DNA from: Caprimulgus europaeus
Taxonomy: Eukaryota > Chordata > Aves > Caprimulgiformes > Caprimulgidae
NCBI GenBank assembly: GCA_907165065.1
Contig: OU015550.1
Location: 5,925,501 to 5,989,500 of the forward strand
Length of the DNA: 64,000 nucleotides
Direction: 5' to 3'
Within the stretch, counting starts at the first letter, position 1, and every line of letters begins with the position of its first letter. Of this stretch, positions 35,915 to 46,831 are shown piece after piece. The notes beneath the pieces are model-generated. The model saw nothing but the letters and a program-made list of their open reading frames with translations, was not told where the DNA came from and did not search any database. Position numbers and translations under genes: made by a program.

Positions 35915-36289
35915 GAGATTCAATCCTCGTTTTGCATAATACAGATCAAATCTGTCTGGAAACTGGCCCCTGCAGAGAACACCAACACACAGGAGTTAAA
36001 CAGCCCACAGGGAACGGGGTCTGCAGATCCAGTGCCAACTTTCCTTTTCTGCCCAATACATTTCCCCCTTCTCCCACAGTTTCAGTGAGATTGCACTGAC
36101 CCAAGAGCAAATGTGTGTTATATTCAGGTCTGTGCAAGCATTTCCAGAACCTGGACAGAACCAAAGACCAAAAGACTGCACAGAACAGCTTCCCCGAGCC
36201 TATTTTCCTATTGCTTGGATAATAAATATAGTCATAAAGGAGAAAGGACACATACAAATGGCTGGTATCAAAGAGCTGCTCTTTAGTGC
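35915..36289. other. Non-genic unique DNA between CR1 tail and enhancer-like block
   Basis: Overlapping frames on both strands (133 codons on the minus strand) without a recognisable domain. Nothing else is seen. Confidence 0.5.
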
Positions 36290-36640
36290 CAGCCAATAAT
36301 GTCATGGTCCTCAGTCTTCCCAAATTTAAATGATTAGCAATGACCAAGCTCTGCTCTCTCTTGATGCATCACTTAACCTCGTAATCAGAAAATCTATCCC
36401 ATTCTTGGTCTTAGATTGATGATGTCACATTAAACTTGTTTTTTTCCACCAGACAGAGCAATCATACTGGAGCGAGCCAGACCTGAGCGTAGCTGCCACG
36501 TGCCCATCATGAGTGTGATTAATATCATCGATCCTATTGGAAGCGAGCAGCCCATCCCAGAGCCTGCTATATTTAGGACACATTAAGATGTCACAAATGG
36601 ATTTTTTGCAAAGAATAATTTCATTCATCTCTTAATGTTG
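36290..36640. promoter_or_regulatory. Enhancer-like block with E-box and ATCGAT site
   Basis: Complex, non-repetitive sequence. CACGTG at 36497-36502, GATTAATATC at 36517-36526 and ATCGAT at 36527-36532 lie within 36 bp. ATCGAT is a CUT/ONECUT-type core, TTAAT a homeodomain core, and CACGTG a bHLH E-box. Other ATTA words and TGATGATGTCA occur upstream. Clustered motifs in repeat-free DNA suggest a regulatory element, by inference. Confidence 0.35.
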
Positions 36641-36652
36641 TAACTTATTGCA

Positions 36653-36794
36653 GATTTTTTTTTTTTAATTTAAATAAAAGCAACAACAACAAAAAAATTA
36701 TTGATTTTCTCTCCTGGAAGAAACTTTTTTTTTTTAATGGCAGCTGTAGCTCTGGTTTGGCTGCACAGAGTCCTCTTCCTCCTCCTCCTCCTCC
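36653..36794. repeat. Poly-T runs and (CCT)n tract
   Basis: T-runs at about 36654-36666 and 36726-36735. An imperfect (CCT)n follows at 36771-36794. These are low-complexity only. Confidence 0.85.
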
Positions 36795-37184
36795 CCACAC
36801 AGTGTCACTTGGCACACAGACACAGCTGTGCCATCCCAGTATATCCTGGACTGTACTTTGTGCAGCCTCTTTGACATTTATTCCTTCAGTTTAGCACCAG
36901 GTGCTATCAGCTGTAGCTGTTATTTTCAACAAGATTATTTTGATTTTTCACATTTCAGTTGGTAAACGCAGCCACTGCTGCACCAGTTTCCCTTCCTGAG
37001 TACACACTAAGAGTGTAGTTACCATATGCCTTCCTTTCCTTCTAGTGATTTACATTTTCCTGCCAAAAGATGTAAATTGATTTCATTCTTTTACTTCTTT
37101 GTCTTTCTGAAGCGATGTTTGAATTGGGAGCTGCTGGAGTCCTCATTAAATTTGCTTTTCATTTGTAGCAGGTTATTAAGGGAC

Positions 37185-37340
37185 TGTTTGTGGAACCTGT
37201 GAAATATCCATCCCTGGAGGTTTTTAAGTGTTGCTTAGGCAAAGATTTGTCAGAAATATTTACTGGGATTTGGTCCTGCTTGGGACAAGAGGGTGGATCT
37301 CTCGGGGGTCCCTCCAGCCCTGTTTCTGGGAAGGGATGAG
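37185..37340 (+). mobile_element. Old CR1 LINE 3' fragment
   Basis: Words appear in CR1 order: GAAATATCCATCCCTGGAGG with TTTTTAAG, then GGCAAAG, then GATTTGGTCCTGCTTG, then GAGGGTGGATCTCTC, then GGGTCCCTCCAGCCCTG. This matches the conserved last 150 bp of older amniote CR1 subfamilies (ATCCTTGGAGGTTTTTAAG ... GGTCCTGC ... AGGTCCCTTCCAGCCCT). It is missing the TTGGACTAGATGA segment in clean form and lacks a clear octamer tail. It is 5' truncated, + strand and considerably diverged. Confidence 0.8.
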
Positions 37341-38633
37341 GATCCAACTGCAGCCCAGCCACTGGTTTCTCTGGTGTCACTCACTGTCACTCAGAAGGGA
37401 CAGATTCTGAGCAGCCAGCCTAGGTCTTCTGTTCTATTTTCACCAGAGGATGTGCTGCCCTTAGAAATCTCAAAGTAACCCTGGTATTTTGGAGTCAATA
37501 GAAAACTAAAAAGAGCCAAAATCTCCCCCGTGCCATGAACCCCTCTCCGCTCCTGCCCGGGTGCTTGTTTGCTTTATAAAACACACAATTGTTAAATTAC
37601 AAGTGGTCTAAAAACTCATTTATTTTCCCTGCTGCCAGGCAGCAGAGCATCTCTATTCCTGACGCTGCCAAATGCCAACGGAGGGGCCCCTTTTGCCCAC
37701 AAGGCAGAAGAACCCCCTGCCACGAGGCACCCACGCCGGGATGGCTGGGGGAGCCTCATCCAGCAGCGAGAGCCAAAGCAAAACCCAACAGCTGAAGGAC
37801 AAGAAGCGAAGCAGAGCACAAAACAGAGCACAAATCTTCCTGCTCAGCTGAAGGGAAAATGCACCGTGTCAGGAAAACATCCTCCTGTTTGTTTGACCAT
37901 CAAACACTGTTTTAGAAACACAATATCGCTTTGCTTCAGAAGATAAATATTTAAAATTGTTACCAAGTAGAAAAGCCTGGGAACTGCTCAGAGTGACAAC
38001 AAGAGAAACAGGAATTTGCACAAATTACTCCCTCCAGCGTGGCTGCTTCCAGAGAGGTTTTGGGCTGGTGGTGCAACGCCTCTGCTCGCAGCCAGGATCA
38101 ATCACTCGCCCCGTACCAACCCGGGAGGGTTTGTTCCCAAATGGAAAACTCTGTTTGGGGCAAATCTACCAGCAGACGTTTGTTATGCAGCAGAATCACT
38201 TGAACTGCGCTGAGGTTTGTGTTCTCCTTCAGCTGAAGCCTCATTCTCTTTAATTTTGGCTTAAATCTGGAGAGCACTTCTAACAGATTGCTTTTGACAG
38301 AACACATTTCCAAAGAACAGCTCACGACACAAATCCACGGCTACAATGGGAACGAAGAGGTAAATATCAGAAGGGAGAAAAGCTATTGTTCTTACAAGAT
38401 TTGTCCATAAATCTCCATGATTTATAGACCAGTGCCACTCTGACTTATCGGGAAGGTCGTGCTGCCAAACATGATACAAGTTCATTGGTGTCGTTGTACC
38501 CGGAGTTTGTCAACAGCTCGACTTTTCCTACGGAGCTGCTGCAATGACACAGCAGAGCAATATGTATATTTATATGTTTGTTTCTTTTATCTTTTTATTC
38601 ACCCTCTGAAAAAAGAAAAGCCAAAGAAATGGC

Positions 38634-38657
38634 TTTTTTTTTTGCTTTTTTTTTTTT
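38634..38657 (+). repeat. Interrupted poly-T
   Basis: T10-GC-T12 run, then AAAGC. No retroposon body recognised. Confidence 0.85.
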
Positions 38658-39403
38658 AAAGCACCATCTGGGTTATAAAGCCTGACTCCAAATCAGCAGT
38701 GACCTTTTGTTCAACAGCTAGCGATGTAAAAACACATAAAAACGTCTATTTAGATATTGGTGGGGAAAAAGAAGTTCATTGATTTTCTCAGTTTGCTAAG
38801 CTCCCAGGGTTTTTAAGAAGCATTTGTTTCTGCAGAAGGAGACAGCACTGAGGGTGTGGAAGGGCCTTCTTTATTTCCAGGAAAAACATTAAAATTCCAT
38901 TTCAAAATGGTTGAGATGCCTGCTTGATACAGCACATGGGCTCCTCCTAAAACTTCACAGGCTCAGTCATCTTTAGGATATAGAAGATTTGTTAAATGTT
39001 CCTTGTCCCATCTACCTAGAAAAAGGCTCCTTTTTGGTGGATGTTTGTGTTTTTAACCCTTTGTTTTACAAGAGAAAGTATCTTAGGAACAGATTTGTTG
39101 ATGATTCGCATGAATACTGCTGCCAGGAAGAGCCAGATTCTTAAATATTTGCCAAGAGACTGTAAAAAAAGAGGATGAGAGCATCACCACTTATTTCCAA
39201 ACAACTTTTGGTTGAGTTTGGACATTACTACTCTACTGCCACTTGCTGTTGTAGCGGTAACTCACTATTTGTGTCAGAGCAGCTCTTGGGCAGACACCCG
39301 ATTGCCCCAAGTGCTGTGTACATGAGAGAAAGGCAGGTAAGAGGTAAAATGCACTGAAGTCAAGACCACAGGATGGACTGAACAGAAGAAACACCCTCCT
39401 CTT

Positions 39404-39445
39404 AAGTGGGGAACTGAAACACAAAGAGGAAGGGTCATGTGCAGC
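39404..39445 (+). repeat. Possible MIR SINE core remnant
   Basis: GGGGAACTGAAACACAAAGA resembles the MIR core GAGGAAACTGAGGCACAGAG, and GGGTCATGTGCAGC follows at about the place of AGGTCACACAGC. Short and diverged. Confidence 0.25.
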
Positions 39446-40620
39446 TTTGCTGCTGTTTGTAGTTGGCTTCACTTCTCCATCCCAGACAAGGAAAATTCCA
39501 TTCACCCTGGAAAAAAAAATCTACAAGCTGATCTTCAGGTACAAACCTGCTTTAGGGGCTTTGCTGCCCCACCACCAGCACAAGGAACATCTAACAGAAG
39601 CTAACAATTAACAACCATATTTAGCCAGACGTAAATCACCCAGGGATTTGACAGTTTATGCAGAGGCATAAATTTCTCATTGCCTATTTGTTTATTTCCC
39701 CCCTCAGTTCAGCTGGTTCACCAATGCCAGGGATAATTTATTGAAAGCTTAGGAAATAAATCTAGGTTTGAACCTGTCAAAAGCAACCTCTGAAACAGAA
39801 GAGCTCTTGGGAGCAAGCTGTGGGATGCCAAGTGCTGCTCTGGTCACATCAGCGCTGGCACTGCCAGGCTGGACTGACCATGGCACCTGCAGAGAGGGAG
39901 CTTGCAAAACACACCCCTGCTGCCCTTGAGAAGTCCTGGGCTTTGGAGAATCCAGATAAACAAGCAAAGATAAGTACTGAAGACTTGTAGACCTTGGTTA
40001 AGGGGATCCTTACTGGATAAGGAAACAGCTAGTTCCAGCTTCTGCAGGAGGAGGGCTTGGAAGAGCCACCGAGCTGGAAGCACTGCTCCAGGGTGAGGAG
40101 GAACCAGCCCAGCCTTTGAACGTGGGGGTGATGGCTACAGAACAGCTCTGCCATCTGGAACACACACTAGCAAAGTACTGAATTTGTACCTTCTCTCCAC
40201 AACTGGAAAACTCAGAAGAGCCAGCGAGAGGCTGGGTTTCAGCAGGGAACTTGAGTACCAGGGAGACAGGGCTGCAGTGCTGCGAGTTCTCACTGCTGTA
40301 CAGGTGAGAGCAGCCACCGCAGCAGAATCTTTTCTTGCTAAATGCATTAACTGAAAGCTCAGCTAAGAGCAGCCTTGGTTTCACATGGATTCAGAATCTG
40401 GATCAAATCCAAACTTTGCATTTGATCCCCATCACTCTAATGCACTCCAGACCTAGGCTAGGCAGAGCTTCTTAGGATGCAGGTATGTAATGGATGATGG
40501 CTCAGGAAGGGATACATCACTGCAGTGAGCACACACTCCACTGCAAACATCTCTCTGCACTGCATGTGTGACACGTGCAGGGGTGAGATGAGAGAGTCTT
40601 AAAGGAATGAAAACACAGAG

Positions 40621-40660
40621 AAAAAAAAAAAAAAGAAAATAAAGAAAGGAAAAAAAAAAG
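40621..40660 (+). repeat. A-rich low-complexity tract
   Basis: A14, then GAAAATAAAGAAAGG, then A9. Purine-rich on the + strand. Confidence 0.9.
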
Positions 40661-42348
40661 ACAAAATACTTTATCATTTGTTCTGCTCCTATACATTGTA
40701 TTGCATTGGGAAGAAATATCATATCCAAGGCTATGCAGACAAATGCCTGGCAGGGAGCAGAGAGAGCTCGAGCAGGGTGAGGGTGATGAAGGGATGCCTT
40801 TTTCAGGATGAGTGGACTGGGGCTCCTGCATGACTTTGAATCAGGAGGTGGTGTCTATATTCAGCAAAAGACCTCCTGCATTTCCAAATTGCATAACCCC
40901 AGCTCACCTCCAGTTTGAACTCCTCCATCTCCTCATCTGAACTGATGCATTGAATTGGCATTAATGCCAGACAAGGGGGAAAATCCCACTGGAGTGACCT
41001 GAACTGCATTACAAAGGTGGGAGGATAAAAACCTCTTTGAGGAAGAAGATTAATTAAATATGATAGCTACACCATTTCCCATCTGAGGAAATTTTACATT
41101 CCATGGGAACACGCTGTAAAATATTCTCAAAGGTTTTATCTTTCTATGCAGAAATCCAATTTATTAGAAGCATTCTTTATGAAAATGTCTCTGTGCAGGA
41201 TTTCTGTGTGGGTTTGCTAAGTAGCACGATACCTAATGCTCTGGATCAAACCTTACCTGGTGTGAATCAACACATCTTTGTGCATTTTAATACATTGCAG
41301 TGACTTCTATGAACCTTTGGCCAGTTCTTTGTCTTTCCTCTGCTTGGGCTGGAGCTCAGGTTTGTGCCTACATGCAGAGTACAGCAGTCCCTGCTCTTCA
41401 CACGTTCCCAGAGCTGATGTCATTTAGCTCTGTCTTTTTAAGAGCTATTAGATCTGGCTGTTGTAAGGGCTGGCTACGACAACTGCAAATATTTTATCTG
41501 AAATAAGCATAAGAAAAATCTTGCAACCCTTGTTGGAAGTGTTTCCTGATGGCAGGAATTCTTTCCCTGGGATTTGACTCGTGTTAAGCCTGTGCCTACA
41601 CAGGACCTCCCTTACTGGGGCTCAGGGCTGTAGAAAAGTGATATATTAGAAATCTCAGCACTTAACTCACCAAAAACACTTGAGATGAGTGGGAGCTCTC
41701 CCAGCTTCACTCATGAAGGGTAAATTTTTCACTGCTGTAATTTAGGAGGCCAAGTTTCACTCTGATTTTCCAGTAGAGTAACCTCCAAAAAACTTTACCC
41801 ATAGATTGGAAGACCCTCAGCTACTGATTTGGCATCAGTGGTAATATAACCCAATTTGTTGCTTCTTGGAAGAGTAAAACAACTAATTTATTTTCAGGGA
41901 AACTAACAAATCTTTATGATTTCAGTCACCCACATGCATTTTCTTCAGCAAGATACGAAAAGACAAGCAGTTCTGAGAAAGAAGTTGCTTGAAATGATCC
42001 AGTGTTACTTCTAACTTGGACTTAAAACACTTCTGCTTTTTCTAATCACATAGAAAGAATATGGCACTGAAATTAGAGCAGATCAATCACTCTTGTTTTC
42101 TAACAAACAAAAGAATAAGTGAATTTTGTCCCAGACATTTCTGGAAAACCTCTGTTTCCTAGACAAGCTCAGTTAAAAAAAAATACAAATCAATACGTAT
42201 TGGATTAGCTGTATTTCATTTCTGACTCAGTATTTCAGCCTTGGCTAGTTTTAGGCAGATTAAACTCCCAGTATTGGATCCCTCCTGAGTTTAAGGGTCA
42301 TGCAGTTGACCCACTGAAGGGCCATGGATTATGGAACCAAATGGGCTG

Positions 42349-42412
42349 GAACGCGCCGCGGTCTCGAGGAGGAGCTGCGATCGCACCGGCAGCTCCCAGC
42401 GCAGGCGGCTCG
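42349..42412. promoter_or_regulatory. CpG-dense patch, possible minor promoter
   Basis: About eleven CpGs in 64 bp, including CGCGCCGCGG and the palindrome TGCGATCGCA, in CpG-poor surroundings. A CTG|GTAAGT donor follows at 42585-42590, about 170 bp downstream. A 62-codon frame (42331-42519) spans the patch. The layout of CpG patch then donor would fit a first exon of a non-coding or unknown transcript. The patch is far shorter than a standard CpG island. Confidence 0.3.
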
Positions 42413-43059
42413 TTTCTGCCCTGAAAGCCTCCCTGTGCAGAAGGAAGGCATGCCTTGAAGTGGTGAACACCTTGGTGAATCTGAACACCCTCCAGGCTTA
42501 TAAGAAAGGAGTTATCTGAAGTGATTTTAGAAACAATGGGAATCTGAAGTGTTCCACATTACAGCAAGCAAAGTGAATTTTCTGGTAAGTAGGTAAAGAT
42601 TAAAATTCTCAGCAAAGGCCAAGTGCTGCGTTCAAGATATTTCAAGGTACTTAGGTTTCTTTCACCAAGTGAAAGAGGGAGCTGAAACTTGTCCTGCTGG
42701 CATTCCATTACTCAGTGGAAGAGTGGCCAGAGAGGCAAGTGGCATTGTGGCATTTCCTTCTGCCAGGCTGACCCAGGGAAGGAGCTCTGACCAGGCTCAC
42801 CGGCTGTCACTGCCAGCAGGGCAATTCCCACTGCAATGCCAGTCATGCAACATGGCTTGAAACAAATAAAACCCAAACCATTCCATCCACAACACTCACA
42901 CACTTTACTTCAATTACTTTCCTTTCCTTTTTTTTTTTTTTTAGTTTAAAAAAAAAAAAGGCAAGGAAGAGAGAGGCAGAAATATTCTAATTACACTTCA
43001 CAGCACACACCATTATACAAAAGTGTATTTAACCTGGATGCTACAGGGGTCACTCCCTT
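42413..43059. other. Non-genic DNA with facing T and A runs
   Basis: T15 at 42928-42942 and A12 at 42948-42959 are separated by AGTTT, giving a potential fold-back. A GTAAGT donor-like site is at 42585. No gene recognised. Confidence 0.5.
42928..42959. repeat. Poly-T/poly-A inverted pair
   Basis: T15, a 5-nt spacer, then A12. It could form a hairpin or mark two retroposon tails facing each other. No retroposon body is recognised on either side. Confidence 0.85.
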
Positions 43060-43290
43060 CTGTAAGAATTTGCATAGAAAGGAGTTTGCTTCACCCCAAG
43101 TCAAAAGCAAACTTGGCCTCACCATGCAAATGTATTTAAATGAAATGTATCCAAAAGCTGCTAAATTATATTTGCAGGAAATAAAGTCCATCAGCTGCGA
43201 GGGGGGCTTCGTACTCTTGATTGAAAATTGCTTTTGTGTGACAGAGAAGGTGCTTAAGAGAGTAAAAAAAAAAGATCATTCAGTGAGTTA
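43060..43290. promoter_or_regulatory. Enhancer-like block with inverted POU octamers
   Basis: Perfect octamers ATTTGCAT at 43068-43075 and ATGCAAAT at 43124-43131 lie in opposite orientation, 56 bp apart start to start. The octamer is the classic POU-domain (OCT) site. The surrounding sequence is AT-rich and complex. The 73-codon frame 43070-43291 covers it without a recognisable domain. Confidence 0.35.
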
Positions 43291-43291
43291 G

Positions 43292-45317
43292 AAAATTACT
43301 CCAACCTCTAGACCATGTCAAACTAAATATAAAACAAACAAACTATAGCAAATGAATGAATAATTTAAACAGGCAGCTTACAGCAGAAAACACAGTTGTG
43401 GAGCTCGGCTGCTTTGTACTCGGCTGTGGGCTCCTCACTCCGAGTCACTCTCCTCTCACATGGAGCCCACTGCAGGCACAGCAGATCTGGGCTCTCCTGG
43501 TGGCTTTAGCAGTGGTGACAGACAGCAGCCCTGGGCTGTAGGATGAGCCCAGCACTGCCAGGAGCCATCACAGAGAGCCTGGTGCTTCCCAAACCAGCCA
43601 GCTAGGACCTCACCTCTTGCTGGACCTGCCATAACCACCCCGTCTGGACCTGCTACACCCACCCAAAGAGCCCCTGCCAGGGGAGGCTGCACCTCCCCAA
43701 CACCTCTCAGGTCTGAAGTGACCTCATAAAAGAGGAGCTGTGCTCATGGGGTGGGGGTATTTCAGGGCAGAGGCAGCTGGTGGTCATCTGAGCTCAGGAG
43801 GAGTCAAGTGCTGAGGCTGCAGGTGGGAGCAATGATGTCCTGCCTGGTGGGTCCCATCCTTGCCCCCAGCTCTGTGCACACCCTCTGCCATAGGGACACT
43901 CTCACTTCCAGTGGGGCCATGCAAGTGCTAAGGACATGCTCACACTGGCTCCTGAGCAAAAAAGCACATGGTGAGGAGGGAGACAGCTGCCTTTTCCTGG
44001 CCTTTGGGTCACATGGGCTTATTGAAGGGTCCATGATTCATTAACTGTTTGGTCACCCTGACTGGCACCGTGCTCTGCAGAGTGTAGCTGTGCTCCTGCT
44101 ATTCCTATGGCAGCTGTGGAGGGTGCCAAAGAATATCAGCCTGCTGCTCCCTGCACGCCACGAGATCTGCTGGGGCTCGGCAAGGTGGACCAGAGGGAGA
44201 TGCAGGAGCCCAGGGCAGAGGGGAGGAGAGGACCTGTCAGGGGCAGTGACATTTGCAGAGCTCAAATCCCACTGCACTCTTCTCTGCATTACAGCCCAAA
44301 TCATCTGCCCTCTGTCAAGGTGGAGTGCAGAGCCCTGGTCCACAGTAACCCAAAAGCTTAGACCTTTATAGCTTTCACTCACTACTCAGTAAAAATTTTA
44401 CTCACTACTGAACCAGGGGAAGTAAACTGCTGACCTAGCTGTGAAATGTTCCACATCTCATAAATTACCAGCCCTCACAAGCCATCCCATAATACAAGAA
44501 ATGCTGAGTATAAGGAATATCTAAGATAAACAGCTAGAAAGAAATAATCAGTAAAAACAATATATGGAAGGGATGGAGTAAAGATAAAGAGTAAACATAG
44601 AGAGAAAGTTAATTTTTGTTCCCTTGTGCAAAGGTACATCAGAACTAATCAGAACGAGGATGTATCTAAGGAAAGAAAAACATTATCCCAAACTTGCTGC
44701 TTTCAACAGAAAGATCCCTCTCTGCTTCAGCAGCTTTGAGCCAGACACGAAGATAAAGGAAAGCCACAAGAACCTGGGCTGGGACAAAAACATGCGCCAG
44801 ATGCCAGATTGCTTCTGGTAGCTGCCAGGGTGATGGGTCACCGAGGATGGATTGCAGAGGAGGAGCCAAGAGTGATGACAGAGGTCTGCTGGCTCAGGGC
44901 CAGGGGCTCTCAAGAATTTGGCTGAGTTTAAAAGCAAACATTCGTGCAGTGACTGGGTAACGTGTCTGTGCCAGTCTCTTTATCAGGACTAAATTCCCTG
45001 AATGAAAAAACACAATCTCTATTACATGCTTGTGTGTAGCATTAATAACCTGTCAGAGAAGATGGCAACGTTCCTGATGAGAAAAATGGAAAGAAGGAAG
45101 GTCTTTGGGTAGATCTCTTCAGCTCTGTCAATCCAGACTTCTAGAGTTTACTCAACACTTACCCAATACTACGTAAATGCTCCCTAACAGGTGGTGCCTG
45201 TGAATTAAAACACCACCCAAAAGAGAAAGTTTGGTGGGGAACCAGCTGAAGATTCATGCCCTTATCTCTTAGATGCTGCAAACAATATTAATGCACATAA
45301 ATATTGATCAGAGCAGA
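43292..45317. other. Non-genic unique DNA
   Basis: No gene, RNA or named repeat. G-rich words near 43748 have only three runs of G. Overlapping frames up to 109 codons at 44053-44382 on the minus strand are unrecognised. Confidence 0.5.
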
Positions 45318-45422
45318 CGCAGAAATCGATTTGCAGATTCCTCGCTAAGGGGAGCGGGGCCGAGGGGCTGCAGCAGCAGCGAGCGAGCGCCCAGGGACGC
45401 AGCAGAGCGAGAGGGGGACGCG
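45318..45422. promoter_or_regulatory. CpG-dense patch
   Basis: About twelve CpGs in 105 bp, with CAGCAGCAGCGAGCGAGCGC in the middle. It is the second clear CpG cluster after 42349-42412. It could be a weak promoter or simply a GC-rich, purine-skewed tract. Frames are open on both strands (45273-45479 + and 45262-45516 -), as expected in GC-rich DNA. Confidence 0.3.
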
Positions 45423-46489
45423 GTGACCAGGGCTCTGCAAAACCAACACACCTGGGAGGAACACAGCAGCCAGCACTGAACAAAACCTGGAAGAAAGAGT
45501 GGCAGGAATTGCCCAAACCTGGTACCTAGAGCTACGATATCTTGCTGTAAATGATGTGTGCAGTGGAGACAAACATAAAACCCCCCAAAGCCAGCCAGCT
45601 AAAATCAAACGTACACCACTAATACACTCTTCATTAGCACAAAGCCATAAGACCATCAGTTTCCATCAACAAAACATTAAGACAAACTCCTCTCTGGTCT
45701 TAATATTTATGTTCTGAAGGAAAAGAAAGCTGTCTAAAAAGCTTTTAACTTCTCAAATAAAACAGCTACCAACTTCTGACCAGCTAATATAAATAATTCT
45801 AGGTCTACATTTCCCCACAGAAAAACCCTCATATTATGTTTTAAGCATTTCATTTTGCAAATAGGTTGTTTACTTCAATAAAAACTATAGAGGACATAAA
45901 GAGTAAAGATTAGAATGGACATTTAAATTAAGCTATAACTATTTGGCATCCAATCTGTCCATAATAATCAGATGAGAATCTGCAGCTTCAGGTACTGTAG
46001 CATATACAGTAGCTGAGATTATGAGTCCTCATGCTTCAGGTTATGAAATGATGGAGGTCAGGAAACAATTTTCTTGCATATATTGCTGACAGGCTGGAGA
46101 CATTGCAGGAATTTTTTGCATATTTTTTGAAACATCAGTTATAAGTCACTGTCAAGAAGAAGATCCCAGACAAGGTAGATATTACTTTTTTATATAAATG
46201 AATTTCAAAAGAAGAGCCTGCTTGTCCAGCTCCCACTGTGACAAAAGTCCTAGCACAGGACAAAAACCTACAAACTACAAAAAAAAACAGATCACAGAGC
46301 TGACAAGATGCTTACAGAGCAGGAGCAGCAGCTGACCTGTTTTCCATGGAGCAGAGCTCAGAAACGAGAGGTACATGAACAACTTCAGCTTTATAAGTTC
46401 AAGGCTACACACGCTCCCAGCTCCTCCAGGGAATGACATCACCCAGATGGCTTCACAATAGGAAGCTTTAACAACCAGCCAAGCCCCCG
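45423..46489. other. Non-genic unique DNA
   Basis: AT-rich, no recognised gene or repeat. Many AATAAA and TTAAT words. Confidence 0.5.
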
Positions 46490-46590
46490 GCTCCCCACGG
46501 GCTGCGGTAAAACCGAACCGTAACAGCAAGTGACCACGGTGTAAACGAGGAGCAGGCTCCTACAGCCCGGCATGCCCGGCACCACACATG
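46490..46590. promoter_or_regulatory. CpG-enriched stretch before the minisatellite
   Basis: About nine CpGs in 100 bp (CCGG, ACGG, GCGG, CCGA and CCGT contexts), directly upstream of the tandem array. It may share the array's GC-rich, recombination-prone character rather than be a promoter. Confidence 0.25.
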
Positions 46591-46663
46591 GCTCCATGGA
46601 GGCCCAGCACAGCTCACCAGTGACTCCAGCCTGCTCCAGCCTTGGGAAACAGCAGCTCAACAT

Positions 46664-46831
46664 CCCCACATCCCTGTATCCCCGCATCCCTGCAGCCCCA
46701 CATCCCTGTATCCCCGCATCCCTGCAGCCCCACATCCCTGTATCCCCGCATCCCTGCAGCTCCACATCCCTGTATCCCCACATCCCTGCAGCTCCACATC
46801 CCCACAGCCCCATCCCCATCCAGCTCCACAG
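46664..46831 (+). repeat. 32-bp minisatellite built from 16-bp half-units
   Basis: The unit is CCCCACATCCCTGTAT followed by CCCCGCATCCCTGCAG. Three near-identical 32-bp copies occupy 46664-46695, 46696-46727 and 46728-46759. A fourth at 46760-46791 begins CTCC and has CACA for CGCA. Degraded 16-bp units follow at 46792-46807 and 46808-46823, then a partial unit to 46831. So the older period is 16 bp and the 32-bp period is a higher-order one. Because 32 is not a multiple of 3, peptides repeat every 96 nt, and several frames on both strands stay open (for example 46439-46819 on the minus strand). Those are not genes. Confidence 0.95.

Larger units (their letters stand above)
37341..42348. other. 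Non-genic unique DNA
   Basis: No gene is supported. Low-complexity items are T-runs at 38634-38657 and an A-rich tract at 40621-40660. A CAG|GTAAGA donor-like site at 39330 and a minus-strand GAG|GTGAGC at 40902-40910 are isolated. Chance frames of up to 124 codons. A possible MIR remnant is at 39404-39445. Confidence 0.5.

Noticed and set aside
46664..46831. CRISPR-like regular array
   Set aside because: Units are contiguous with no unique spacers, and the genome is a vertebrate. It is a minisatellite.
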